DNA from: CAJXZP01 sp963974475
Lineage (GTDB): Bacteria > Bacteroidota > Bacteroidia > Flavobacteriales_G > Salibacteraceae
Direction: 5' to 3'
NCBI GenBank assembly: GCA_963974475.1
Contig: CAXBCR010000016.1
Coordinates: 1 to 64,000 of the forward strand
Length of the DNA stretch: 64,000 nt
Part shown: positions 24,416-33,420 of the stretch, piece after piece
How positions within the stretch are numbered: position 1 is the first letter of the stretch
Layout: every line of letters starts with the position of its first letter
Program-made: the position numbers and the translations under genes
Notes under the pieces: model-generated
What the model saw: the letters and a program-made list of their open reading frames with translations, nothing else
Databases searched by the model: none
Told to the model about the DNA's origin: nothing

Positions 24416-25555
24416 TTACCCGCCAATAAAATCCAAATAATTGTCGGGTGATATTACCTTAAATTCTGCTTGAGGGTAGGCCTTTTTCCAAAGCGGTGGG
24501 ATTTTGACCTTTTTTTTCAGATTCCATTTTACTTCATATCCATATAATTGTCCTCCTCTATCTTCAATCCAATCAATTTCTTGTTTTGTATGTGTTCGCC
24601 AAAAATAATTGGAGGAGTGAATTCGGGTGTATTCCTGAAATTTTAACCGTTCGGATAAAACATAACTCTCAAACAAAATTCCTTGGTCATTTCTTAAATT
24701 CATAGGGTTGAAATTATTAATGAGTGCATTCCTAATTCCGTTATCGTAAAAAAACCATTTGCTTATTTTGGTGATTTCATTATCCAAATTTCGACTAAAC
24801 CCACTCACCTTATGAATGATGAATACCTTTGTTAATAAATCTAGATACCTATCTACCGTGGCCTTGCTCATTTGTAAATCTCTTCCTATTCCTTCTAACG
24901 ATATTTCACTACCCGCTCTAAAAGCCAACATTCTCAGTAGCGAAACAATTTTGTCACGTTTCCGAATACCTTCAAAAGCCAAAATGTCTTTTAACAAATA
25001 GGAACTTACCTGTTCTTTTAAATATTGCTGTTTATCATCCCAATTATCGAATTGTTCCAATTCCGGATAGCCACCAAAAATTAAACGCTCTTGAAATTTT
25101 GAAGTGGTTTCAACATAATTTTCTTCTGCTTTAAATTCCATTTGAGCTAATGGATAAAGCATGAAAGTTTTTTTCCTTCCTACCAATGGCTCTCCCAATT
25201 GATTGTTTAAATCAAAAACCGAAGAACCAGTTGCAATTATTTGAATTCCATCAATAGAGTCAACCATTAACTTTAGTTTCGCTCCAATATTCGGAATTGC
25301 TTGAGCTTCATCTATCACCAATAATTGGATACTACCCATTAATTTTTGGTAGTTTCTTGCTGATTTTTGTTTCAATAAATCATGCGTGTCTTCATCTTCC
25401 CCGTTCAAAACTAAGGCGGGTTTATTAAGTTTGGAAACCACTTTTTTCACCAATTCGGTTTTCCCCACTCTTCTTGCACCTACTAAAACTAGGACTTTGT
25501 TGTCTTGAATACTGTTAATCAGTACATTTTCTAATGCCCTTTGTATGATTTTCAT
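24416..25555 (-). CDS. AAA_14/DUF4143 ATPase
   Basis: 379 aa. Walker A GARRVGKTEL (26-35), Walker B LLVIDEAQ (78-85), sensor ATGSSVFDL near 113, then the C-terminal DUF4143 domain (about 195-370) ending with DWIEDRGGQLYGYEVKW, which resembles a PDDEXK-like core. Such proteins are common in Bacteroidota and archaea, frequently in multiple copies, and are suspected to be accessory or defence-related; their activity is unknown. It ends 4 bases from the stop of the convergent DUF2480 gene. Confidence 0.85.
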   Translation of the reverse strand: MKIIQRALENVLINSIQDNKVLVLVGARRVGKTELVKKVVSKLNKPALVLNGEDEDTHDLLKQKSARNYQKLMGSIQLLVIDEAQAIPNIGAKLKLMVDSIDGIQIIATGSSVFDLNNQLGEPLVGRKKTFMLYPLAQMEFKAEENYVETTSKFQERLIFGGYPELEQFDNWDDKQQYLKEQVSSYLLKDILAFEGIRKRDKIVSLLRMLAFRAGSEISLEGIGRDLQMSKATVDRYLDLLTKVFIIHKVSGFSRNLDNEITKISKWFFYDNGIRNALINNFNPMNLRNDQGILFESYVLSERLKFQEYTRIHSSNYFWRTHTKQEIDWIEDRGGQLYGYEVKWNLKKKVKIPPLWKKAYPQAEFKVISPDNYLDFIGG

Positions 25556-25583
25556 AATTCAAATGTACACTTTTTTATTCTGA

Positions 25584-25645
25584 AATGACGTAATTCAATT
25601 AAATTGCGCCACATGACTAACGGAATTCAATTGAATTGCGTCATT
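25584..25645. repeat. 25-bp imperfect inverted repeat upstream of rfbB
   Basis: Arms 25584-25608 and 25621-25645 pair with 3 mismatches across a 12-base loop; both contain AATTCAATT and a TGACG/CGTCA end. It sits in the divergent region between the AAA ATPase gene and rfbB, about 30 bases upstream of the rfbB promoter. Candidate regulator site or relic of a small mobile element. Confidence 0.7.
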
Positions 25646-25673
25646 AGGGATGTGAGAACATCCTCAATTGATC

Positions 25674-25705
25674 TTGTGTTATACCCTTTTCTTTTAGTAG
25701 ATTTG
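25674..25705 (+). promoter_or_regulatory. Promoter of rfbB
   Basis: TTG at 25674-25676 and TAGATTTG at 25698-25705 with 21 bases between, matching the Bacteroidota consensus; the start codon is 20 bases downstream. Confidence 0.65.
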
Positions 25706-25724
25706 ACGCACCAATAAACGAACA

Positions 25725-26780
25725 ATGAGTAACAAAATTTTAATCACCGGTGGAGCCGGATTTATAGGAAGTCATGTAGTACGATTATTCGTTCAAAAAT
25801 ACCCTGATTCTCATATTTACAACCTGGACAAATTAACCTACGCTGGAAACCTAGAAAACATTCGCGACATTGAAAACGCACCAAACTACACCTTTCTAAA
25901 AGGTGATATTGTGGATGCCGCGTATATTCAAAGCATTTTTGACGAATACCAATTTGATAAGGTAATTCATCTAGCTGCCGAAAGCCATGTGGATCGTTCT
26001 ATTTCAAATCCTATTGAGTTTGTAATGACCAATGTGGTTGGAACTGTGAATTTACTGAATGCCGCTAAACAAATTTGGAAAGACAATTTTGAAAACAAAC
26101 TATTCTACCACGTAAGTACCGATGAAGTGTACGGTTCATTGGGTGAAAAAGGCATGTTTTTAGAAACAACAGCTTATGACCCGCATAGTCCGTATTCTGC
26201 TTCAAAAGCAAGTTCAGACCATTTTGTACGTGCATATCATGACACGTATGGAATGCCTATTGTAATTTCAAATTGCTCGAATAATTACGGCCCTAATCAG
26301 TTTCCGGAGAAACTAATTCCACTGTTCATTAACAATATCCGTAATAACAAACCGCTTCCAGTTTACGGAAAAGGAGAAAACATACGCGATTGGTTATTTG
26401 TGGTGGATCATGCCCGTGCCATTGATGTCATTTTTCATAAAGGTCGTACTGGAGAAACCTATAATATTGGTGGCGAAAACGAATGGACAAACATTGACCT
26501 TATCAAGGTTATTTGCAAAGCTATGGATACTAAACTAGGTCGCGAACCGGGTACCTCTGAAAAGTTGATTACCTATGTTACGGATAGAGCCGGACACGAT
26601 TTGCGTTATGCCATTGACTCTTCAAAATTGATGAAAGAGTTGAATTGGGAGCCATCCTTACAATTTGAAGAAGGAATTGAGAAAACCATTAATTGGTTTA
26701 TGGATAATCAAGAGTGGATGGACAATATAACTTCAGGAGATTATCAGAAGTACTACGAGGATATGTATCAAGATAGATAA
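25725..26780 (+). CDS. rfbB: dTDP-glucose 4,6-dehydratase
   Basis: 351 aa extended SDR. NAD motif GGAGFIGSHV (7-16), active-site STDEVYGSLG with the Asp-Glu pair near 133-134, and catalytic YSASK near 159. ESHVDRSI and NCSNNYGPNQFPEKLIPLFI are diagnostic of RmlB/RfbB. It converts dTDP-glucose to the 4-keto-6-deoxy sugar used for rhamnose and other surface sugars. No rmlA, C or D is adjacent. Confidence 0.94.
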   Translation: MSNKILITGGAGFIGSHVVRLFVQKYPDSHIYNLDKLTYAGNLENIRDIENAPNYTFLKGDIVDAAYIQSIFDEYQFDKVIHLAAESHVDRSISNPIEFVMTNVVGTVNLLNAAKQIWKDNFENKLFYHVSTDEVYGSLGEKGMFLETTAYDPHSPYSASKASSDHFVRAYHDTYGMPIVISNCSNNYGPNQFPEKLIPLFINNIRNNKPLPVYGKGENIRDWLFVVDHARAIDVIFHKGRTGETYNIGGENEWTNIDLIKVICKAMDTKLGREPGTSEKLITYVTDRAGHDLRYAIDSSKLMKELNWEPSLQFEEGIEKTINWFMDNQEWMDNITSGDYQKYYEDMYQDR

Positions 26781-26785
26781 AACAT

Positions 26786-26814
26786 AAAAAGAGCCGTTAT
26801 TAGCGGCTCTTTTT
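26786..26814 (+). terminator. Bidirectional terminator after rfbB
   Basis: Perfect 11-bp stem AAAAAGAGCCG (26786-26796) with CGGCTCTTTTT (26804-26814), 7-base loop. A and T tracts on both sides suit both convergent genes. Confidence 0.9.
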
Positions 26815-26844
26815 GGTTGGTAAAGTAGATTATTAAAAAAGACC

Positions 26845-28281
26845 CTAGAAGATGGCGTAGCTTATGGATAATTGATAGTTGTATCTAAAATTATTTGTTC
26901 CAGTCATATTTTCAATTCCCCTTTGGTTAACATAAGTATTTGATAATTGTGAAGTTGGTAGCGGTGTTTGATTGAAATAATCATCCGAAAGAAAGGTGAA
27001 TCCACCATTTAAACTTAACCTGAATTTGGGCGAAACATAATAATAGCTATTCAGATTCATTCCGGTATTTAGGCCCGTTTTATCTGTTTTCTCATTTTTT
27101 TGGTCCCATTGCGTAGCCGATATACTTGCAAATGGACTTACAGAAACAAACGTTCTGGTATTTGGGTAAAACCCAAGCGAATACGAAATATTTAGCATTT
27201 CAGATGCAATGGTCACGGTGTCGGAGGTAAGAAAACTTCTAGTTTTCAATCCATTATTAACCATCATTCCAGCAGATAGGTCAACTGCAAAATCAGATTG
27301 CCATGCGTAAGAAAGTGGAACTTGGTTTAGCCAACTCACAAAAGCGTAGCCTCCGTAGTTGGAATTCTCTCTTAAAAGTTCGCTTGTTCCGGTCCTGTTC
27401 TGTTGATAATCATAACCAAAAGCATTAGCCAAGCCCATTTCAAATCGGCTACCAGAGCCACGAGAATAAATTCTACCATACCCCCAAATATCACTTAAAT
27501 TGGCTGCGTATATCATATCCGCATTGTCCACTAAATCGAGATTTTGAATACCTTTATCCAGTTCTTTTAATTGATATATTCGTTTGTATCGTTTATCAAA
27601 AAAACGTTTGTAGGCTATTCTATTTGCAATTTTGGCAAGCGAGTCAATATCGGCCACTGTTGGGGCTTTTGATAAGCGATTATATTTTTCAAGTGAGATG
27701 AGCACATCCATGGCTCTTCTTGCTGCAGTTACTGGTTGAATTCTACCGGTTCCTACCGAAAGGATAAAGGAAGGCTGAAGGGAATGAACTGATTCAATGT
27801 TCGAATTCGTTATGCTATTATTAGTACTGCTTTGGCTATTATCCGTGTATGAATATGCAATTATTGGGTGAAAGGCTATAAATTTATTAGTGGAATTATA
27901 CCACCTATTTTGACCTTGATAACTAAAGGTTAAATTACTACTTCCTGACTTGTTAATTGATGTTGTATCTGCCGAGGAGGAGTTATAATATCCTTGATAT
28001 CGAACAGATGAATATGAACTCCCTTGATAATGAGTGAGATTAATGTAATTATTGTAACCTAATGCAAGATTACCGTTTACTCGGTTGTAATTTCTATTGC
28101 CGCTCTTGGTTCCATATCCTTCCATATCCGTGAGTACATTAAGCTGCCTAAATTTAATATCAGGTGCCACATAGTCTCGGAGTGGATAATCTTTAATACT
28201 GAAAGTGGTAATGCTAGAGTCTTGTGCGTAGCCGGCAAGTGTGGTTAGGGCTACAAGGAGTGTGAATGCAATGTGTTTCAT
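26845..28281 (-). CDS. Secreted or outer-membrane protein, unrecognised
   Basis: 478 aa with a signal peptide (residues 1-19, ending AGYAQ). The body is rich in Ser, Asn and Tyr with alternating short strands (YLALGYNN, NLTFSYQGQ, FALGFYPNTRTFVSVSPF-like segments) and a final strand LSISYAIF ending in Phe, all suggesting an outer-membrane beta-barrel. Residues about 185-245 are a charged helical insert (RRAMDVLISLEKYNRL...) that would form a periplasmic domain. I do not recognise a family. Single gene, convergent with rfbB. Confidence 0.7.
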   Translation of the reverse strand: MKHIAFTLLVALTTLAGYAQDSSITTFSIKDYPLRDYVAPDIKFRQLNVLTDMEGYGTKSGNRNYNRVNGNLALGYNNYINLTHYQGSSYSSVRYQGYYNSSSADTTSINKSGSSNLTFSYQGQNRWYNSTNKFIAFHPIIAYSYTDNSQSSTNNSITNSNIESVHSLQPSFILSVGTGRIQPVTAARRAMDVLISLEKYNRLSKAPTVADIDSLAKIANRIAYKRFFDKRYKRIYQLKELDKGIQNLDLVDNADMIYAANLSDIWGYGRIYSRGSGSRFEMGLANAFGYDYQQNRTGTSELLRENSNYGGYAFVSWLNQVPLSYAWQSDFAVDLSAGMMVNNGLKTRSFLTSDTVTIASEMLNISYSLGFYPNTRTFVSVSPFASISATQWDQKNEKTDKTGLNTGMNLNSYYYVSPKFRLSLNGGFTFLSDDYFNQTPLPTSQLSNTYVNQRGIENMTGTNNFRYNYQLSISYAIF

Positions 28282-28500
28282 TTGAAGTATTTATTAAGGA
28301 ATAAAGAATAAAATTTTGTAGATGGTAGATCGAATGTATGCATGTTTTTGCAATGGTTTAAAATGGCGATATAATATTTAACACTAGTTATGAGACGGGT
28401 TTACAAATATGATGCCGATAATTCGGTCAAAATAAGGACTTCGGTATAATCTTATTGAGTGCTTTTCCACGCGTTAGTAAAGGTAGATATAGGGCAAAAA

Positions 28501-28531
28501 AAATCCCGATAATCACTGATTATCGGGATTT
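28501..28531 (-). terminator. Terminator of the T9SS cargo gene
   Basis: Perfect 14-bp stem AAATCCCGATAATC / GATTATCGGGATTT around a 3-base loop, followed on the minus strand by a T-tract. The stem contains the CCCGAT/ATCGGG core of the dispersed palindrome. Confidence 0.88.
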
Positions 28532-28548
28532 CAATAAAATTAGATTGC

Positions 28549-29781
28549 TTATTTTTTCAAACGAATCGCTTGATTGTTTACAGATAAAATGTAGATGCCA
28601 TCGTTTAAATCAGCCACATTAACGTGTGCCGTTGTGCTTGAAACAACGAATTGTTTAACTACAGAACCGGTGATGCTGTAAATGGTAGCCATTCCTGTTG
28701 CGTTGCTAATTTGAATCTCGTTATTTGCAATAAATGCAGAAACTGGGTTTGCAGAAATAGCTTCAACACTTAATGGATGAGCTTTCAACAAGGTTTTTGT
28801 TTCAGTCATTACACAATAGTTTCCCGTCCATTTACGAATAGAATCAGTAAGCATTACATTGTAATCGTTAGTAGCTACGCTGAATACGTGAGAAGTTGTT
28901 CTAGCTTTCATTGAAGAGCCATCGTCAAAATTCCAAGTAGAAGTAGTGTCTCCTAAAAATCCAGTAAATGACCAGATTGCATCATCAGTCACTTTTGGCG
29001 CGGCATAAGTGAAGTCAACAGATTCGTTTGCGCCAGATAATTTACTTACACTCATGGTGAAATCATTCACTGGAGAATAAGAAACATATGGGTAATAATG
29101 TGGTAATCTTGAACCAAAGCTTGTACCTGGTAATCTGGTGTAATTTCCTCCAGCTAAATCAATGGCTTTATATACTGCTGGGTAATTATCTGCAACTCCT
29201 GAACCAGTAAATCCACGTAACACAGAAATTGAATCTCCTTGTGCAGTTGAATTTTCAATGGAAATAACGAAAGAACCTGTTAAACTAACAGCAGATGAAA
29301 AAATGGCTTGTGTTGGTGAAATACTACCAGTGGCAGTATCAAGAGAAACGGCAACCGTAGCCAATGCGCTACCTGTTGGTAAAGAATCTGCACCAGCTGC
29401 ATAAAGTACCGCGTTTACAGAAACAGAAGCTCCATCAGGTCTTAATGACCATCCGTAAAGTCTAAATCCAGAAACATCCACATTCATTCCAGCAGGAACG
29501 TTTATGTAGGTTCCAAATGCATTCGGTACCAAAGTATCTGCATGCATAAATGCTCCGTAATAGGTAGCTGCTCCACCATTAAATGATCTTGCCCAAGCCC
29601 ATCTGTTGGTATCGGCACAAGTAGTTGTTCCTCGTTGGTTTAAAATTTCAACTTGGGTTGAAAGTACATCTTCTCCAATAATTTGGATTGGGTTATTGTC
29701 GTTTTGCGGGCTCAAAGTTGACTGCGCAAATGTGGTGCTTGCGGCTGCAAGCAATGCTAATGAAAGTATGATTTTCTTCAT
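28549..29781 (-). CDS. Secreted protein with PKD-like and T9SS sorting domains
   Basis: 410 aa with a signal peptide (ending STTFAQ, residues 1-19). A beta-rich domain (about 40-235), then a PKD-like domain (about 240-320) with WNFDDGSSMKARTTSHVF, and a type A C-terminal sorting domain (about 345-410): an ANPVSAFIAN start, IYSITGSVVKQF, and LNDGIYILSV with a basic tail NQAIRLKK. It should be exported by T9SS and released or anchored at the cell surface. The ligand is unknown. Strong private terminator. Confidence 0.82.
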   Translation of the reverse strand: MKKIILSLALLAAASTTFAQSTLSPQNDNNPIQIIGEDVLSTQVEILNQRGTTTCADTNRWAWARSFNGGAATYYGAFMHADTLVPNAFGTYINVPAGMNVDVSGFRLYGWSLRPDGASVSVNAVLYAAGADSLPTGSALATVAVSLDTATGSISPTQAIFSSAVSLTGSFVISIENSTAQGDSISVLRGFTGSGVADNYPAVYKAIDLAGGNYTRLPGTSFGSRLPHYYPYVSYSPVNDFTMSVSKLSGANESVDFTYAAPKVTDDAIWSFTGFLGDTTSTWNFDDGSSMKARTTSHVFSVATNDYNVMLTDSIRKWTGNYCVMTETKTLLKAHPLSVEAISANPVSAFIANNEIQISNATGMATIYSITGSVVKQFVVSSTTAHVNVADLNDGIYILSVNNQAIRLKK

Positions 29782-29920
29782 GGATGATATTTTATATTGT
29801 TTATAACCGCGTTTACGTGCAATTATCAGATTGGGTTGGGGTAAAATGGAATAGTTTTTTCTTTTTGGTATAAAGGGTAAACAAAGGTGCTGAATGGATG
29901 CATTTCAGATATAAAAATGG

Positions 29921-29955
29921 AAAAGCCGAATACTCAAGAAGAATATCCGGCTTTA
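29921..29955 (-). terminator. Terminator of the cyclophilin gene
   Basis: AAAAGCCG (29921-29928) pairs with CCGGCTTT (29947-29954), with further pairing inward; it lies 25 bases beyond the cyclophilin stop. Confidence 0.65.
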
Positions 29956-29979
29956 AATAAGTTGGTAAATTAAATGAAA

Positions 29980-30411
29980 TTAATCAATCACTACCTCTAT
30001 AATTTTATCTCCTCCACGAATGTCATCAATTACATCTAGTCCTTCCACTACTTTGCCAAAGCAAGTATGTTGGCGATCTAAGTGAGCAGTATTGTTACGA
30101 CTATGGCATACGAAAAATTGGGATCCGCCAGTATTTCTACCTGCATGAGCCATAGAAAGAACACCTCTATCATGAAATTGGTTTTCACCATCTAATTCGC
30201 AATCTATTTGGTAACCAGGACCTCCTGCACCCGTTCCATCTGGGCAACCTCCTTGAATCACAAAATCAGGTATTACACGGTGAAAAGTCAATCCGTTATA
30301 AAACCCATCTTTCGCTAATTTTACAAAGTTAGCAACGGTGTTGGGAGCGTCATTATCGTAGAATTCTACTTTCATGTCGCCTTTAGCTGTTTTTATTGTT
30401 CCTTTAGTCAT
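29980..30411 (-). CDS. Cyclophilin-type peptidyl-prolyl isomerase
   Basis: 143 aa single-domain cyclophilin without signal peptide: FHRVIPDFVIQGG carries the catalytic Arg, GGSQFFVCHS the Gln/Phe pocket, and HLDRQHTCFGKV the C-terminal block, in which the usual Trp is replaced by His. It speeds proline isomerisation during folding in the cytoplasm. The GTGAGGPGYQIDCE insertion is the form seen in short Bacteroidota and archaeal cyclophilins. Single gene. Confidence 0.92.
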   Translation of the reverse strand: MTKGTIKTAKGDMKVEFYDNDAPNTVANFVKLAKDGFYNGLTFHRVIPDFVIQGGCPDGTGAGGPGYQIDCELDGENQFHDRGVLSMAHAGRNTGGSQFFVCHSRNNTAHLDRQHTCFGKVVEGLDVIDDIRGGDKIIEVVID

Positions 30412-30500
30412 ATTCTCTATTTTTATTAGGACTGCAAAAATAACAAGTTATTGCAGTTGCAAGTTCTTGAGTTATCAGAAATTAACATTTGCATTTTTAG

Positions 30501-31391
30501 CTATTTTGAACTTCTAATTAAGCTAATGCCTGCTAATATTACCCCGGCAAATAGCAATTGGATGAGGTTGAATTCTTCTCCATCAATAACTCCCCAAAGA
30601 ATAGCTATTATAGGGATGAGGTAGGTAACGGAAGAGGCAAATAATGCCGTAGTATACTGAATAAGCATATTAAAAATCAACACCGCTAAGGCGGTTCCAA
30701 TAACCGCTAGGATGGATATATATCCAAAAGCTTCCCAACCACCGGGTTGGTTAATATGGGTAAGAAAATCTGAAAAACCGAGCAGGTAAATTCCTGCAAA
30801 TGGGCCGACCATTACAAAAGACAATGCCGTTACCGCAACCGGATTAATGTTTTGCAAAGAGGATTTAATAATGTTGACATTGATACCATAGGATGCGGAA
30901 GCAATTATGGGAAGAATCATGTAAATGGTAAAACTTTGTGCTACCGCATGTTCGGCCGAAAAATAAATAAGACCAATAGCACCTATCAAGCCTAAACTTA
31001 CCCCGGCTATGCTAATCAACCGAATTTTTTGATGAAAAAACGCCAGCGCAAATATCAAAGTAAATAGGGGGGTGAGTGAATTTAAAATTCCAGATAAAGA
31101 ACTGCTTATTTCCGTTTGAGCGGTAACAAATAAGAAATAGGGTAGAGCACTTCCAAAAATACCAACAGCCAAAAAAGACCATCTATTGCCCGATTTGAGC
31201 GCGCTTCCATGTTTGATAGTGGCAGGAATAAGTACCAGAAAAACCAAGAAAATTCGCATGGATGCAATTTCGTTGGGTGGAAAAACGGCTAATCCTCGTT
31301 TCATTAAAATGAATGAACTTCCCCAAATTAAGGATAAAAAAGCCAAGGTGGCAATTTGTATTGTTCTGGAACTAAAATCTATTTTTTGCAT
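30501..31391 (-). CDS. EamA/DMT family transporter
   Basis: 296 aa with about ten hydrophobic helices arranged as two EamA repeats (about 12-140 and 155-293). The first repeat has the WGSSFILMKRGL motif, the second the SVTYLIPIIAILWGVIDGEE motif. Inner-membrane exporter of small metabolites or amino acids; substrate unknown. Single gene. Confidence 0.9.
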   Translation of the reverse strand: MQKIDFSSRTIQIATLAFLSLIWGSSFILMKRGLAVFPPNEIASMRIFLVFLVLIPATIKHGSALKSGNRWSFLAVGIFGSALPYFLFVTAQTEISSSLSGILNSLTPLFTLIFALAFFHQKIRLISIAGVSLGLIGAIGLIYFSAEHAVAQSFTIYMILPIIASASYGINVNIIKSSLQNINPVAVTALSFVMVGPFAGIYLLGFSDFLTHINQPGGWEAFGYISILAVIGTALAVLIFNMLIQYTTALFASSVTYLIPIIAILWGVIDGEEFNLIQLLFAGVILAGISLIRSSK

Positions 31392-31524
31392 TGGCGCAAA
31401 GGTAGATTCAAATCCGATTTGAATGAATTTTTTTAGATCTAAAATTCAGTGTATTATTTATATACGTATTATCAAATTTTAGGAAGCCTATTTCGGTGAT
31501 GGTAAGGGAGGTTTTTCCAAGCAA

Positions 31525-32595
31525 TTAGTTCGTATCCATTCCTTTAAATAAATATTTTTGAACCAATGGATTGTCTTTCCTCCAGATAACATTGTCAATG
31601 AAATAGTGGTGAATATTGATAAATACGGAAAAGATGAATAGCATTAATCCATCTCCAAATAACTCGTGATTGTAATCTACTACCACCCCTAAAACGCGGG
31701 GTACTCCCTCAAATAATAATGCGCCCGAAAGGATGGCTAGGGCAAAGTATTGAAACACTGCTTTTTTCCCATTTTTAGGATTGTGCGTTTGGGCAGTAAC
31801 CTCATTGTTTTTTAAAGCAAAAACAAAAGTGAAATATTGTATAGAATGAAAAAATGGGATGGCTAAAAAATAAATACTATTGAAAAACACCGGTAAAAAC
31901 CAAGCATAAATGGACGCAAATCCTAAGATAGAAATAAATGGAGGCCATTTTTTTGTTTGGTAGATACGTATTCCTAAAACGATAACTCCTGCAATAAGAC
32001 TCAAAGCCGTTGCGCCATAAGCGGCATAAAGCGCCTCTTTTGGAAAATTGAGTGAAAAGTATCTGATTCCCCAATAATCGGGTTGTTCATGTATGCCAAT
32101 ATTAAAAAATAGGAAGGAGGTCATCCATAATGCGTACATATTAAACTTTAAAATTCCGGCTTCCCATCGGGTATAATAGTATTGATTCATGGTAGAAGTA
32201 ACCATAATAACCCCATAGCTTTGTTTGGTATAATGCCAACCTACTATCACAAACATGAATTGAACGAAATAGACTAGCAAGTCATAACTCTGCGTAAAAT
32301 GAGCCACGGTGGTGTAACTTATCATTAGGAAGGGGACAATTATTCCTGCCCAAATAAACCGGAAATCCTTTAAAAGAAGATGTCGATAGTCACCGTACAA
32401 TAATTGATATGAAATGGTAAAATGAGGATAGTTAACCACAAATGCCACAGCATACAAAAACCAACCTACAGAAGTGGCTAATTCATCGTTGCTAGGAATT
32501 AGAAATGCGAGAGGCAATACCAATATAGAGAGACCACCAATGGTTAACCAATCTGTTTTAGATGAAAGTAGATGTGGTTTGATTGGGGCTTTCAT
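31525..32595 (-). CDS. Polytopic membrane protein with histidine clusters
   Basis: 356 aa with eight or nine hydrophobic segments. Distinct histidines lie in or near them: NYPHFT (H58), GDYRH (H72), AHFTQSY (H99), GWHYTKQSYG (H121), FFHSIQYF (H250) and NIHHYFIDNVIWR (H329, H330, D334). Repeated His-rich membrane blocks with a closing HHYxxD are reminiscent of membrane metalloenzymes such as desaturases and hydroxylases, but I cannot assign it to a named family. It follows nadE by 4 bases on the same strand and so is the last gene of the barrel-nadE operon. Confidence 0.6.
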   Translation of the reverse strand: MKAPIKPHLLSSKTDWLTIGGLSILVLPLAFLIPSNDELATSVGWFLYAVAFVVNYPHFTISYQLLYGDYRHLLLKDFRFIWAGIIVPFLMISYTTVAHFTQSYDLLVYFVQFMFVIVGWHYTKQSYGVIMVTSTMNQYYYTRWEAGILKFNMYALWMTSFLFFNIGIHEQPDYWGIRYFSLNFPKEALYAAYGATALSLIAGVIVLGIRIYQTKKWPPFISILGFASIYAWFLPVFFNSIYFLAIPFFHSIQYFTFVFALKNNEVTAQTHNPKNGKKAVFQYFALAILSGALLFEGVPRVLGVVVDYNHELFGDGLMLFIFSVFINIHHYFIDNVIWRKDNPLVQKYLFKGMDTN

Positions 32596-32599
32596 GTTA

Positions 32600-33415
32600 T
32601 TAATTTTTTAATTCCGTAGGAATTTTACACACCGGTATCGGGTTCATTTTATGTTGATTTGCTTTAAATCTACTCAAATAAATTTTCCAAACTATTTCAC
32701 TCCTTGTGGTTTTAAATTCGCATTTGGGTGGATTATCCCCAAATACTTCATGGATTTGCATGGCTTCTTCTAATTCTGAATAGGTAGCACCTATTTGGTC
32801 TTCATCGGTACGGCCATCTTCCCAAAGGCCATCGGTAGGAGCAGCCGTTAATATGGCATCATTAACTCCAAGGGTTTTGGCTAAAGCGTATACCTCGGTT
32901 TTATACAAATCGGCAATAGGCGAAAGATCTACTCCTCCATCTCCGTATTTTGTAAAAAAGCCCACGCCAAAATCTTCAACCTTATTACCCGTTCCTGCGA
33001 CCAAAAGGCCTTCTATTCCTGCTACGGCATATAACGAAGTCATGCGCAATCTAGCACGCGTATTACCTAAAGTGAGATTTTTAATTTCTTCCGATTTAGT
33101 CATATCGGCTTTGGAGGATAATTGAGCTACAAATTGATCGTAGGTTTGCGTTAAATCCAATTCAACATCGGTGCAGTTGGGGTAGGTTTCTTTTAAATAC
33201 GAAATATGTGTTCGTCCTCGGCTTACCTGGCTATGATCCTGGTGAATTGGCATTTCTACCAAAATAGTTTTTTTACCCGTCAAGGCACATAGGGTGCTGG
33301 TAACCGCACTGTCAATTCCTCCCGAAATGCCAATTACAAAACCGTTTACATGAGCGTTTTTTGCATATTGATTCAACCAATTTACAATGTGCTTGATGAC
33401 TTTGTTATGCTCCAT
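32600..33415 (-). CDS. nadE: NH3-dependent NAD synthetase
   Basis: 271 aa. ATP pyrophosphatase loop GISGGIDSAVTS (29-40), then LVAGTGNKVEDFGVGFFTKYGDGGVDLSPIADLYKTEV, the deamido-NAD and ammonia-binding region. No glutaminase domain, so it uses free ammonia. It makes NAD from nicotinate adenine dinucleotide. It lies between a small barrel gene (5-base gap) and the histidine-rich membrane protein (4-base gap). Confidence 0.95.
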   Translation of the reverse strand: MEHNKVIKHIVNWLNQYAKNAHVNGFVIGISGGIDSAVTSTLCALTGKKTILVEMPIHQDHSQVSRGRTHISYLKETYPNCTDVELDLTQTYDQFVAQLSSKADMTKSEEIKNLTLGNTRARLRMTSLYAVAGIEGLLVAGTGNKVEDFGVGFFTKYGDGGVDLSPIADLYKTEVYALAKTLGVNDAILTAAPTDGLWEDGRTDEDQIGATYSELEEAMQIHEVFGDNPPKCEFKTTRSEIVWKIYLSRFKANQHKMNPIPVCKIPTELKN

Positions 33416-33420
33416 TTTTA

